Notes: a model not told the origin generated them from the letters alone. 64,000 bases of DNA from Patiria miniata (GCF_015706575.1 NW_024037069.1:36353315-36417314); one strand, 5' to 3'; positions 12,060-25,388 are shown, counted from the stretch's first letter. Translations and numbers: made by a program.

Positions 12060-15000
12060 ACCAAGACCGACTATATCAGTCTCCCCTCAAAAAGACGAAT
12101 AATGGCTGCAAAATTGGTTTGGAAAAACTGGGGATATATCAAGGAGGCAAAGAAAGGGATACTAGTAGGCAGAGAGTGCCTGCACGTGGGGGTAAAGTCG
12201 GTTGGAAACATTTGAATATCATTATTTAGGTATTCCATTAAAATTCGAGCCGGCGCAGCTAATAATGTTTACCGTGCAAAATCGGACAAGACACGCGAAA
12301 TCGACATTTCCGTAATAAATGCGTCCCGCGCCTAAATGGGCCTGTTTGTCGATGCATTATTATCAATTGATACTGAAGTATTTCGAATACATAATAATTA
12401 TGTCAATACTGCAGGAGGAAAATTAATTTTTTTTTATGAATACATATTTTTCACCGGTGATTTGTTTTAGTTTATTGTTTCATGTTTATTAATGTCTTAT
12501 ATAGGCGATCGTTACGCACCGTATGTCGTGCATACATTAAGGTGAAGCATGGTCTATAGCTCCATTATACGCACGGTGGGAACCAAGCGAGCAAGTGCAG
12601 TATGGCTCCCCTGATAAATGGTTCTCCTTGTCCCCTAGCTTGTGATTGATTACTCAATCTAATATTCCCTACTAAAGAATAATATTATGATGGCAAACTG
12701 ATGACTGAGCAATACACTGGGCAGCGTGCACAAGTTATTCATTAGCAATGGGGCAAAGTGGTTTAGAGCCGTTGTTGGATTGGGACAATCAGCGGCAATG
12801 GTCGACCCTCTCTCCCCCTCCTCCCCATCACGATCCATCTTCAGCTTAAAACTCAAGTCAGTTTGACTGTAGAGCTCACTTCTTTTTTTGAGCTGATTTA
12901 ACCAAAGTCCTAGAATGGTTTAACACCTCGGGGCTCTCTCAGTTCCTAGAGTCACATGGCAGCGAGACAGAAAAGGCACGAGACGGAAGATTAATCAAAG
13001 AGGATTAGAGCAAACGCGGCGAAGTACTTCAAAACAGTCCAAAAAAGAACCGAAGAGAAAGCGGGAAAGAAAAAGTAAAAAAAAAAAACCCTTCACAACA
13101 TTATTGGCCTGCCTATTTCGAACCGGTAGTAGCTTTTTACGCTCAGTTAGCGCATCGTGCTTGGGCCGGCGATGGAGCAGAAAATCGAGGCGATTGGAGC
13201 GGAAAGAACCGGCCGAGTTGAACGACAGAAAACGCCGCTGCATTAAACCACACCGCGCGCTGAGTTGATCTTGACAAGGACCGTTGATGAAAACCATGAC
13301 GATGATGATCATCATCATGATGACTTCGTCTCACCAACCGACACCGTTTGCACTTTTCAGTCTTCCCCTCTACCTCCCCCCAGTCCGACGCACTCACCGA
13401 GAATAAATTTAATTTTGGTTAATATTGTCATGGCTTTTATTTGATCGGGCCGTGCGATTAGGACATCCTTTCAATAAAAATCAACTTTCGGACGATGAGA
13501 CAGGCGATTAGCTATACTTGAGTGCAGATCGTTCACTTTGGAGAAGCCCGTGTATATTGCAATTTAGTCTTTGTTATTGGGGCCGCGATAATGCGCAAAA
13601 AATGTTTTGTTAAGTAGACTAATTTAATTGGAAAATATCACAAGGGCAGTGATTGCCTGTGACATGACTATCTTTATTATATCTCATTGTTCGGTCTTTA
13701 GTTTGGCGAACTGTCAGTTGAGGGAAAAGGACGGCGTTTGATTGGAGTGTGCGTATTGTAGGAGACAACTGCGAGTTTTGTGAGGGTAACGGATGGAAAC
13801 CTCGCGAAATCTCTTCAATTCTGGAATCTGAACTGCACCTCTTTCAAAGTGTGATGAGTGAAGTCAACAATAACAAAAGTGTTTAGTTTAGTTGGAAATT
13901 AAACATAAATCAGGAAACAAGATTAATATACCTCATAATTCATTTGTAACAATGTTCCTCGAGATATTTGTCCATGTCTGTTACTGTTGTATTTATTTAG
14001 TTTACTATGCTCATTTTCTTTTGCCGTATTCGGCTTGAAGTACTACTTTTTATCAGATATGATCACAACCATAGCTAAAAAGCATTTCAATTATGTTTTC
14101 GTAAAGGCCTTCTGCTCAGGATAACTTTCTTAGTAATTTGTATTTTTTTTTTCAAATCATAAAACAAAAATGTATATTGTTATCATTACCGCGCTTTGTT
14201 ATCCTTCTTTTGGTTCCTTTTGGTACAAGCGGGCACTGCTTTTTCAGTGCTTATACCCGTAAAAACGTCTATGCTCCATATTGTAAAACCTAATAGCAGG
14301 AAAATAGACTAGAGTTCAGGTGACCTTGTAATGAAGCTTGTATGCAACAGGTTCTGTGACGACTAGCACTTGTCGTTGCGATGAATGGACAAAAAGTGAA
14401 GGTTGAGAGCACTGACTCGATGTATGAAACACAGAGTTGAAATTCTCCTTTTGCTTGACGATGATCAATTAGTTTCGTTTTCCTACTCCAGCTAATTAAA
14501 AGTGTTTGTTATATAGCTTGACGTTCCGTGCCCACTCGAGTCTATACACGTGCTACGTGAACGGCTAGTCAAACAACACGTGTTGCACAACTGCAACAAG
14601 CTGCGAGTAACAATATCTCATCTGGTTTATAGCAAAAAGTGCCACCGCCGGCCGGCCGTGGTACTTCTGATCTAGACCCGGACATCAATTTCAGCTGGCG
14701 ACTCGGAGTGTTTTTCCAGTTTGAAGAAGGGTCAATACTAAACGGAACGTTTAAAAAGTACGATATGGGAATACGGACCTAAACTGAGCTATGAGATGCA
14801 AGAGGTGATATCACTGGCTAGGTCTTTGATGAAATGGTGAGTAGCGCGATTTATTCTGCTGTTCTTGAGGAATTGTATTTAACAGAACAGGCTACAGAAC
14901 GTCAAGAGGGAGTCAGACTTAACAAATAGTTGACACTGCCATTGCTGCTAAGGTTTTTATAAATGAACATTTTCATAATAGATATAGATTCTCCTCATCG

Positions 15001-17339
15001 CTCCAGTTTGATTCAGCTCAATTTTTGGGTCCAAAATCCACTCGTCATTTGCACAGCTTGTTAAATTTGCGACACGGGCTCAAATTGAACAAATTATTCT
15101 TTCGTTTTCAATATTCTAAATTTAGATTTAACTTAATTGAAAAGAAAAGTTGCAACAAAATAGAAACAGCAATAAAGTGAAAGGGAGAACGCCAGATGCT
15201 CTTTAAACTAATACGATAAGCTGAAAGGCACACTTCGATCAATAAAAGCTAAAACTCATAATTAAACCAGAAATCACTGAGAAAACGTATAGGGCCTAAT
15301 AGTGGCGTCATTATGACGCTGCAAGAAGTCAGCACTAATGCCCTCAACGGCAGTTGTTTGACAAAGACTTGCAAGTTCCCGTCCTGGCGAAAGAGACCAA
15401 CTTACAGTGCTTATACCTTTAAAGCTTATAAGGCCGGCAACACAGAAAGAAATAATTAATTGAAATAATTGAAGCTGTCCATGTAAACAAAATGATAGTG
15501 CAATCGCGATATGGCAGCATCGTCGATATGAATATGACGAATTGCTAGAAGCGATATCAACCTCTAGGGAAACTTGCTATCATCATTTCGGATCTGTAAT
15601 AACAATGAGACGAATCAAATGTCCAATCCTCAAATGTAATGAGAAAAAAATAGTGTCTGTATGGTATGTTTATAAAAAACAAAAAAAGGAAATATTTTAC
15701 TTATTACTTAAAAAGTGATTTTTGTTGTTAGATGCATGCGATTGAAAGAGATAAAGATTTGAGAGTAACAATGATGTTTCTTCACTGAAGATTTAAAACT
15801 TCAGTGACGTTTCAAGAAAAGACGTCACCTTCAACATTAATTGCAACAACAAAGTTCCAATGTTAAAGTTTTTATGACGTACGGTACTTGTCATAAAAAC
15901 TGAAATTGATTTAATAAAAAAGACAACAGTAAAAGCTTTTTTTATATTCAGTTCGTCAGACTCGTTTGATCAGCGTTGTTTTCGTTATATACCACTTGCA
16001 CATGAAGTCTTATTTTCTTTTAAAATTTTGAGGGAAATATTGTAAAATGCCTTGACTCGAAAAACTTTCCAGGTTCGGGTTGTAGTCGCAGTCAGCGGGC
16101 ATAATGGCGAGAATGTAAGCGTGTGATAACATGCGAGGGTTATTAATTTCCCACGTATGGTAAATCCTTATTTCTAAGATTTCCATCGGAAATAAACCTA
16201 TCTCCATCCCTAAAATAAACCACTAACCCCGCCCCTCATGCGACTTCAAGCCCACTGACCATTGCGTGTATCAGTTTTTTCGCCCTATTGAAACCGATTT
16301 CATCTGCTTTTGTCCCTGTATCGTTCGATTTTTCTCCATTTTTGGTCGATCATCAATCATCGCACAATTATCGACTGTCAAAGCTAAAACGGCAACACGT
16401 GTTATTTGCACAGACAGCAGTCCCTATGCCAAGGTTTGTGTTATTTTCGGGGCTGTGGCAGTATGAGCGTGTGCGCAGTGTGACTGCGCCTTCACACGCT
16501 TGTTAACACGGCAAAGTCTGATCTGATGCGATCCTGTACATTAAGATATCCCTTTTATTGTTATGACTGTTTTGCACACATTTGTTATCACAATGAATGT
16601 GCAGCATTAATAGTTAAGTTGCTTTGTCGATGTTTCATGGGGATGTTTATTGTTAAGTTGGATCATTAATACATCCTTGACTTTGATTGTTTTCGTTATT
16701 ATGAACTACTTGAAGTTTGGCAAGAGAATAATATTTGGAATTGTCTCTCTTGCGGTAAACATCTTTTAATACTGGCGTTGAAAGAAAATTAAATATTCCT
16801 TTTAGTTGAAGAATGTTTAATTTCCCATAACCGTTATGTATGTATCTTGCCTTCATATACGTTTGGGTATTTTAAAACTACGATTTCCATAACATTTTTT
16901 TAAATGAAAAGTCACACTAAAACAGTCGATTTTCCATAACGGTCAGCGCATCCTAAGTTTAAGTAGGCTTATCTGAAGCTGGAACGTCATGGTGGTAGGA
17001 AAAAAAGGAACTGAAGTTTAATTTTAAAAGAGTTAAAAAAGAGCGAACATTTTAAAGGTTCCTTGAGAGATTGAGAACAATGAACCAGACCGACTTGTTT
17101 GCAGTGTTGTTCTTTTATTACTTCAGTATAACGTACCCCACTCCTACTCAAATAATGACAAACATCAACCTTAACTGATCCTAAATAGAACAACACAATA
17201 TTCTGTTGCATTACCTCCATGGATTTGATTTAAAAATCGCCCCTAAACAAATTAATCGTGATGTAAGATACAATACGATACAAGGCTCAAGGCTCAAGGA
17301 TGGATTTAAAAAAAAAGGGAAACGGGATGCAAGAATGTC

Positions 17340-17740
17340 GACCAATTTCATCGGTGTATAGCAGGTTTTGCGACCGGTTTTGAACCGAATCGCGCAGCTG
17401 CGCGAGTGAGTAAACACGATGTCGGGGGCCCGGCCGGGGCGTGCGAGTCGCCATAGCCTCCCGTCAAACCACGGGGACGGTACACACGAGTAGCATCGGT
17501 GGGTAAACTGAGCCCGTGGTCTAAACCCGTGCCCAGATAAGCTTAATTGGCAAGCCATTAAAACACCATCAGGAACAGGCTTGTCGCTGCGATAACTGCG
17601 CCGCCCCGTGAGATTGACACGGGAGTGGGCTAATAGCGCCGTGCCATAGCTGATGAGTCTCGCCGCGGTACGGGGGCAAGTCAGGCGCAACGAGGGGCCT
17701 CGTGCTACTTTACACCGGGGACAACTTTCCCATGTCGTCG
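17340..17740. promoter_or_regulatory. CpG-rich island near the 5' end of the DMRT3-type intron
   Basis: About 400 bases with dense CpG and GC-rich words (for example CGCGCAGCTGCGCG and GGGGGCCCGGCCGGGGC) lie 0.8-1.2 kb inside the intron, flanked by AT-rich sequence. A minus-strand frame of 159 codons (17211-17690) spans it but shows no recognisable protein features. Homeodomain-like TTAATTGG and CCATTAAAA occur inside. An intronic enhancer or alternative promoter is the simplest guess. Confidence 0.35.
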
Positions 17741-18292
17741 GCTTACAACCTCAACATGCCGGTGGGTTGTTAGTAGTATCGTTAGCTTGATTGTGACAAC
17801 AACGAAACTAGAGTATGTTGTGACTGAATGTCCGAAAAGAATATGAAAAAACCTGCGACGTAAAGAGTTGAAAACAAACCTGGCTTCTAATGGACACAAT
17901 GTGAAGTATTTCATGGCATGTTGTTTCACAATATACAACAAAATATTTGGGAATAAATATTAAGATCAAGCAACTTAAAAAATTCATTTGCGTGTTTGCA
18001 AGTACAAAAAGTATAAACATTTCCTTACTTTAGTTTTGCTCAAAGAGGGACAAACATCTTCTTGAAGATTAATCTGCCAGGATATTCACGAGGGAGCTTA
18101 TTTTTCTTATCGTTATGAAACTGATCTTTATTGGCAATATGAAATGATAGTACAATAAAGAGGATCATTAACCATGAGGACAAGTCACAAGAAAGCATTA
18201 ACAAATAGTTATCAACTTGACTTCGCCCAACAAAAGAAAGTTTTTTTTACCTTGAAGTCGGTTCTTACTTGAGAAAGACATTGGTAATCAAG

Positions 18293-18303
18293 GGTTCGAA
18301 TCC
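18293..18303 (+). other. perfect Pol III B-box word, no tRNA
   Basis: GGTTCGAATCC matches the tRNA B-box consensus. The upstream 60 bases do not fold as a tRNA and no A box is seen. It may be a decayed tRNA-derived SINE or coincidence. Confidence 0.2.
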
Positions 18304-18555
18304 TGGCAAGACAGTTTTGTCAACTATACGGCCACTCACAAAGAAACACCGAAAAATACGACGCTTAGGCCTATACGTTGATTTACCTATACTTGCCTAA
18401 GTGAACAATCATAACTTGTAACTTTATTAACCTTAATTAGCACATATCTGACATACAGCACGTGCATTGTTTTCAATTTGACGGTAGTTTGATATTCTCT
18501 GATGACGAGTGATTTCAAGACTATTAGAGTTGATGAGGTGACAAGGCAAACTTAC

Positions 18556-18964
18556 CAGTGATATCATGATGGTCACCGTCCTCATCTGCAATATCCATGG
18601 GTCGTGGTGACAACTCGTCCCCGGAGTCTGAGGAACCAAACAGCGGTCCGTTAGTTGACAACATACCGAAGCTACCCCCAGCACCAGGCGAGCAGGCACG
18701 CAGACCCATCGCAATGGCGTCCTCCGCTGCTTGCTGTCGCTTCAATGCGACCTGAGCCGCCATGACACGCTGTCGCTCGGCAATCAGGTTGCATTTGGGA
18801 CAACGACAGTCCCTGAAACGACAGTGTCGTTTATGTCCTTTCAGCCATGAGATGACACCGTGATTGCGACAGCGAGCGCACTTAGGTTTACGGGCACCCT
18901 TTTCTGTCAAGGGCCCCCTCAGTAAAGACATGGTCTGCATATCTATGACCGGTCGTTCCATCAT
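18556..18964 (-). CDS. DMRT3: DMRT3/dmrt93B-type transcription factor, exon 1 (DM domain)
   Basis: This is the first coding exon of a sequence-specific nuclear transcription factor of the doublesex/mab-3 family. It encodes residues 1-136 plus the first base of codon 137. The DM zinc module spans about residues 25-71. All eight ligands are present: C29, C32, H44 and C48 form one site, and H35, C53, C55 and C58 form the intertwined second site. The recognition tail follows ([20 protein letters not shown]). [11 protein letters not shown] followed by CRF resembles vertebrate DMRT3, while [11 protein letters not shown] resembles fly dmrt93B, which is its orthologue. The start is the first of two adjacent ATGs; an in-frame TAA lies about 25 bases upstream, so no longer N-terminus is possible without splicing. 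The exon ends at a GTAAGT donor (ACTG/GTAAGT, phase 1) and the open frame continues only ten codons beyond. The known family role is in neural (commissural interneuron) and gonadal patterning; the role here is inferred. Confidence 0.93.
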
Positions 18965-19916
18965 GACTGTTGAGTATTTTTTTACACCTTAAACTCGATG
19001 TAAAAATGGTAGAGTAGGTGTACAGGTGTGGTGTGGAAGGTGTAGGCAACACACCGACTGATGACAACTATGACGAAGTCTCGACTTCTCTCAACTGAAA
19101 AGATCTTTGTTGGGTTAGCACAACCCGATGGTGAACCCAAAGACAACCCAAGTTCATCTGCGATCAGCCATACAGGTTGACTGTTTTGTCCTGCCGGCGT
19201 TTACGGAACAATTACAGTCAATACACAGTTATGACTGAACATCCCCGAAAAAAAAAGAGTTAAACAAAAAAGAAAAGCAGATGATGAGCAACACAGCCGG
19301 CCGCTGATTGGTCGATGTAAAGAACCAATTAGAATCGTTGTCTAATACGCAGCTCGTTAGTCAGTTGTTAGTGTTACTACCGCCACCAATCACTGATATA
19401 GCCTAGACAGTGCATTTGGAAGCCAGGAAAGCATGAGTGTACCGTTCAACCACTCACTTAGCAGAGCGAGGACGTAATCCCAGCCTGCTTGTAACCCGAC
19501 AGAGCTTTTCGTCAGCTCGGGCCCGGGTCAAACGGAAATCTTAGCTTCTCCGGTTTCGTAGCGGAGCAGCGAGCAACAGCTTTTCTCTCTGGCTCTCCGG
19601 CCGTCAGTTCGAGACGAGAGACTCACTGATGAAGCTTTACTAAAACCTCGCGGGGTCGGCAAGCCAGCTCGTGGTTTCACGGTTTGTCACCCACACGGAC
19701 CCTGTGTAACTTTTTTTGTTAGCACACATGGACTAATTTGTCAGAAACTGAACGGCGGTCTAATGGAGGCCTGTTGATTGACGCGCTGAGTGATTGACAC
19801 GCGCTCGCCGCCTCAATCTGTAGCTCCAATTGGCTGAGGTCGATCTGAGCACGTGGTCTGTTGATTGTGACGTCACGTGGTGTCCGTTGACGGACGAAGA
19901 AATGTAACAACTTTTA
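18965..19916 (-). promoter_or_regulatory. probable 5' leader and promoter region of the DMRT3-type gene
   Basis: This is the region directly upstream of the DM exon. It becomes clearly richer in G+C and CpG between about 19440 and 19880 than the flanks. Minus-strand CCAAT boxes lie at 19307-19311 and in the palindrome CCAATTGG at 19827-19834. Between 19740 and 19880 there is a cluster of palindromic sites: CACGTG E-boxes at 19850-19855 and 19874-19879, a perfect CRE (TGACGTCA) at 19868-19875, and TGATTGAC words (PBX/TALE-like) at 19775-19782 and 19791-19798. No TATA box is evident. The transcription start cannot be placed from sequence alone. Confidence 0.5.
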
Positions 19917-21669
19917 GGGGTCTTTTTGTTCACTTATGAGTGATCAGCCGGACAGGTCTAACTTCACAAATCAGTAGGCCGGCACTGCGGTCTGATGATT
20001 GATAGGTGACAAATTATTTTAGAAACTTGGAAAAGAGAACTGTGGTTTGAGGGGAAGTTGGTGCCGAACACAATCCTGCAGTCCGCATTACCACACCACA
20101 ATCGTATCCACTCTCTAAGTGTCTTCACCAATTCAACCCCAAATCCTAACCCTAAAATGTCACATCACAGCACTCCAATGTTTGTGGCAGGTTAAGTTGC
20201 TGAAATATTGGCTTTATTTACTCTACTAATACGCATAAAATTGACATAAGATGAGGTGCAATTAAACCACACTCGGCGATGGTCGTTCACACCTTGAAAC
20301 CTTCATGACCCGAAGAGAAATGAAACGTATAAACGTGTTCCAACTTTGAATATGTCAGTGTATAATGTCACTTCCTAATGAAATGAGGTAAGGGTTTTCC
20401 TGATGTTTCCTGAGACTTGCAGCATTTTACGGTCCTTCAAAACTAAGAGACGGCCTAACCAGTGACATCGATCTTTGGCAAGTTTTAAACATCAGTTCAG
20501 ATTAAGAAAAAAATAGAGCAATAAAAAGTCTTGACATTTCAAAACAATAATCAACAACACATGTATTTCTGTATGGTTCCTCATACAAAGCGGGACACAC
20601 ACTACAGTTCAATTCCATGCAGATCCATTTCGCCGAACGCAAGTTTATAACTTAACACGAAAGACAAGGCCCGAAAAAAACAAAGGGACTTTTCGAGGTC
20701 TAAGTTTTCCCCCAGACACATACCCGTTTTGGCATGCACTTTTTCAGTGCAAACTACCAATATATCATTATAAAAAGGCTCTGAAGAAACAGTAGTATAG
20801 TCCAACATTTTGATACCCAGAAATCCGTGAAGAGCGCCATCATCGATGACCTGAGTCCATCCAACAATTTCCCAAATAAGCATCAAAGACTTGACCTTTT
20901 GAACTATTGAAACGTTACTTCCTGGTCGACAGATTTTGCATCAAACCATCAATCACTCTGGCTTTAAATACTGCTGGCTCGAGCGGTTACATTCAGCACC
21001 CGAAGCAATTTCCAGATAAAAACAGTGGTTGACACAAAAGGTCTTTCAGTAAGATTCCTGCATCAATATTGACTGTTGGATTGTGACAATTCACAAAAAC
21101 CGATCGCTGTACAATTAACACTGAGTCCATACACGCACACATTACACACATTGGCCCCAGCGGAGCCCTCTCTGCCTCGTGTAGCCACTCACACATTTGG
21201 GAATAGTAGAATAGATGGACGGGGAAGGGCAAATAATAATGGAGGTAAAAATATAGTCAACGAGTAATTAGTCACAATACAAACTACTTGTCACAAGCGC
21301 AAGGTGACAAGGCCGTGTAACAATGTGACACACTAAACGAGACCTCAGCCCACAATTTTGACTGACCGTGGTCCTAATAATGCCTGTCCGTGCCCCCGAC
21401 AATGGACACCATGATCAGGCTGATATCGTTCCTCTAGTACGCTAGGGAGAGCCCAGGGTGTCAGTGGCGAAACCGGAGCCGTTAGGTGACTTCAATTTAC
21501 GGCGAGGGGTGGACATGAGTGAGTTTGCCCGCGTTCTGCACGCGGCGTGGTGTTCTAATACATGAGATGCTTGGCCCCGTATTCTCACTTCCACTCGTTT
21601 TTCAGCTAGAATATCTTCTGAACTTGAGAAAGTTGAAATATGTGACGACGGTAAGGCCAAAAAAGAAAA
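19917..21669. other. intergenic, no feature seen
   Basis: No coding exon or repeat stands out. A 94-codon minus frame at 20602-20886 has no recognisable domain. Confidence 0.5.
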
Positions 21670-22300
21670 AAAAATAGTCGGTCTCTGGTCAGCGCGCGCG
21701 TCGATTTTGATCATGCGTGTCAATAGTTTTTTTTTTTTTTCAAATTTGCTTTTTGCAAATGGCTTTTTATGGTCTAAACAAATGCAGCATACTCACATTT
21801 ACAAAATAAATAAATAAAGCAATGTCTAAAAGCTGGCTTGGACCATTGGCAGTAAATAATTTAAGTCTGTTTAACAACAGGTTCTGTTGTTCTGAATGTG
21901 TAGCCTAGCAGGGCTTGTTTTTAAAACATTTTGGAGGCAAAGTCCAAGTCATAAAAGTAGCCTTGGATGTATGAAAAATGTGAAGGAAAGCATTAAGGGT
22001 ACCTAGGCAAACGAGGAGGGAACCTACATGTAGGCAAATGAGGGGCACCGAGCAGATGTGGAGGACACCAAGGCATGGGGAGAGCATCTAGGCAAATGAG
22101 GGGCACAATGAATGGGGAAGGGCATCAAGGCCAAATGATGGAGGGCACCAAGGCAAATGATGGAGGACACCAAGGTATATATGAGGACACACAAAAAGCA
22201 AAATACTACCAACCTTGTCTGTACAATCCATGCTTGAAAAAAACAACGCATCGCCGCATAAATTCCGGAACTTTGGTCTGACCAGAGACCGACTATTTTT
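21670..22300. mobile_element. candidate TIR element enclosing a minisatellite
   Basis: An exact 23-base inverted repeat bounds the segment (21670-21692 and 22278-22300; core TAGTCGGTCTCTGGTCAG). The inside has no transposase-like frame but holds an imperfect tandem array. No target duplication is evident. It is best read as a non-autonomous DNA transposon of unknown superfamily. Confidence 0.45.
21995..22195. repeat. imperfect minisatellite
   Basis: About seven or eight degenerate units built on GGCAAATGAGGGGCACCAA / GGCAAATGATGGAGGACACC, with unit length about 22-30 bases. The last units are the most alike. The array gives rise to a spurious Gly/His/Gln-rich open frame. Confidence 0.75.
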
Positions 22301-25300
22301 GATGCCTAAACTGAAACAAATCTCTCACGAGAGATGGAAGTAAAGCAGGTGTTTCGTTTGCTCTAAGATCTCAGGTACATTCAGCGTTATAATCCCGCTC
22401 CTTTACTTGATAAACCATTGTGGTGCTCAATAGAGAACAAACTGGAGATCACGGGTAGAATTTTCGGGGAGTCATCTTCAAAGTTATCTCAAGTTGAAGT
22501 CACACCAAGGCAATTAAGGTTATTCGGTGCGTTGTGTCAAAGGTTCAACTATTTTTCTTCTTCTTTAATTGTTTAAGTTGAAATCCTAACGACTATCCCC
22601 TTAACCAATTTTAGCAAAGCTGCTTTTAAAGCGATGTAAGCTGCTTTTAAAGCCTTTTTCTATACCCCTCACTCTGATCTGTTCCTTGCTCTGTGGATAA
22701 ATTAACCGTATACCTTGTCCAAACCCTCTCTCTCATGCGCACTGGCCTACTATGCGAAAAAAGGGAAGTCAATTTTTAATTTTGTGTGCTAATTACAAAC
22801 CATCCATGTTGAAAACGGTCAAGTATCACCAATTTTATGTCGCCGTGTTGGTTTCAACAAAAAATGGCGTTTGGACTTCAACAAGCAGACTGCCCGATAT
22901 ACGATGCTTGTTGAGCGATGTGTAGGGCCTGGGTAAACACGAAACAAGTTATTCGTGTGAAAACTTGTAGCTTCATTGGAGAGGGTCGATAATGGGGTTG
23001 GAAACAATGATCACATAGCAATTAATTATCGATCGAGATCGGCCCATGGCTATTTTTAGGGCACAAATGCATTTAATTTTAAAGAAGGAAATGTATTTGA
23101 AATGGATTGTTGCTGTTTAGTATGAGTTTAATAGTTTTAATTCATTGTCCAGTTAAATAAGGGACTAAAGGGCCCTAAAGCTTTCTTGGTTTGGACTCAA
23201 ATTATATATTTTTAATCGTTAAAATTCCATAATCGTCCAGCACTGCCACATCTGTCAATCAAGAGGGCCTTTTGTGCAAGTAGATACACGGAAAAGGGCG
23301 GTTTTCATGTTTTTGCCCAACCACAAAACAATCTACAATAGCCTGAAACTGAGCAACCAGTTCTTAAGAGACTTCACCTTGAACGAGGCGTTGACAAGTG
23401 CCAAGCTAGGGAAGTTGTTCACTCGGGACCGTTGCATGTTGTCACTTGAGCTCAGCGGGGCCTCTGTTTGCATTGGGTGGTCATGGTCCCCTTGGGGTCA
23501 TTAGAACACGTCTCACTTGGCTGCACTGGGAGATTTTGTCTTTCATGGGTTTTGGACCAGATGGTGTGAAGTATTGGTCAGTCATTTTAACGTCCGTTGT
23601 GCCTAAATGCGCCTTGGCTTTCCATGGTTGAGAAGATACAATTCGGAAGCTTGTCACGGGCAGTGACTCTAATATAAGAGAGGTGTAGTTCTGAGAAGAA
23701 TCGGAGGTAATTCACTCTTCGTTTCGGTCAGAATGCTCTGACCGTTACCAAGAGTCAAGATGATTCATTCTTGCGCGTACATAATACGCACCACATCTAT
23801 GTGTGTTACTGCACTTTCAAAGATAACAGAGAGCGGTCTACCCCATAACCCATTTACTTCGGTTACAGAATATTTCTCAAATGAGGAAAAAGTGCTTTAA
23901 AAAGCATAGTTTCATCACTCAAATACAAATGCAAACTCCCTGATGAAGGCAAACATTCAATATAATGTTAATGTTATGAAAGGCATGTCACGGTATGTAC
24001 AGAAAGAAAAAGCAATTGTTGTGCAACATTCTGCAAGATTTGTCTGGAGGGCGTGACCTGACGCAAATAATGGACCTTTTTTGGAGAAGATATAGATATT
24101 GAAACGATAGCTGGTGTTCCTATACAACTTACTGTTAAAATTGTCTGTGAAAATCAGGTCAATTTGGTGTTGCATGGAGCTTCCCCTTTAAGCTGTATGG
24201 GAATCCGTTATGCTGAAGTGGTTGTATTGGTTCAGGTGCATTTGCCACGTCCAGTGTTTAGCGAGAGGCCACCTCATTGAAAGTAACACCGTTACTAAGC
24301 AAACCACAACCAGTTTAGTCAATCAAGCAAACGATCCAGTCAACATGGAAACAGAAAAACTAGGCTGTGTACACTGGCTTTTGTTTCGTTTGAGTTTGCG
24401 ACTGTGAGGATTGTGGTCAAACGCATATCGCAATCGGAAATAACTAACGAACGATAAACAATTTCTTACGTTATAATTCACTTCATACTCAACGACCTTG
24501 TTGGATGCTTGAACTAGATTAAAAAATGATTTAAACGGAATGCGTAAACCATATGTATCTTTGAAGTGGAATGCAATTCTTTAAGAACATCGTCATATTT
24601 CTAGAGCGAACACTTCAAACTTTAAGTAGGTTTTTACAATTCTGACTTTTAAAATTTGTATTTAACCGGTTGCGTTCTAGATGATTAAAGTTCAAAGGAC
24701 AAATAACGATTTGAAAATGTGTACATTTATTTTGAGGCAGATGCGGACAGATTGGAGCAATGGTGGATTGCATGTAAAATGCGGAATTTTGTAAAACAGC
24801 TTCTCATCAAGACATTACCCAGCCTTATTTGTCTCGTTAATTCGTTTCCTTCGAAAGTAAAACGGGGACAAGAAATTTCAGTTTATTTCTAAACAACTCT
24901 CTGGGTATACCTATACCTACACACTGGATAGTTCAGGGGCTTATATGCAGGCATTGCGAAAGAAGTGCGTCACTTTAGATCACATGTAACCGTCGAATGG
25001 GGGCGGTATTGCATTAAGATATTGGCAGTATTTGCATACCTAAGCGCAAGTAAAAGCTCTCAGGCTAACAAAGACTACCTAAGAACTTGAATGCAGGTTT
25101 TAAGCATTAAGGGATTCCCCTTCCAAAAGTCGTTGTCAAGTGGTGGGGTGACGCTTGTACATGGCTACTGCAATGTTGACACAATTTCCTTGGGAACTCA
25201 TACTAAGGCGTGCAGCATGCCACCTTGGTTTGGGGATGGTATAACTGTCTAGGAGGGAGGAAATTCCGATGTAGGTGTAGCGATGTCAAGTTTTCTCGCT

Positions 25301-25373
25301 CGCTAAGAGAAAGTGATGTTGTTTTCTCTTTGAGTGACATGACAACTGCAAAAGAAACATAACAAACTGGGAA

Positions 25374-25388
25374 GGGGGGGGGGGGGGG
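25374..25388. repeat. poly-G tract (G15)
   Basis: An uninterrupted run of 15 G. Confidence 0.95.

Larger units (their letters stand above)
8659..18555 (-). other. 9.9-kb phase-1 intron of the DMRT3-type gene
   Basis: This intron runs from the GTAAGT donor at 18555 to the TGTGCAG acceptor at 8659 and separates the DM and DMA exons. No other protein-coding exon is recognisable in it. It contains a possible hAT-like MITE relic (9412-9692), tRNA-like promoter words at 8831-8873 and 18293-18303, a GC-rich patch at 11880-12070 and a larger CpG-rich island at 17340-17740. There is a short self-complementary GAT/ATC repeat near 13300. The remainder is unremarkable AT-rich sequence with short poly-A and poly-T runs. 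Confidence 0.9.

Noticed and set aside
22075-22281. 68-codon plus frame rich in Gly, His and Gln
   Set aside because: It is produced by the minisatellite units, not by a gene.
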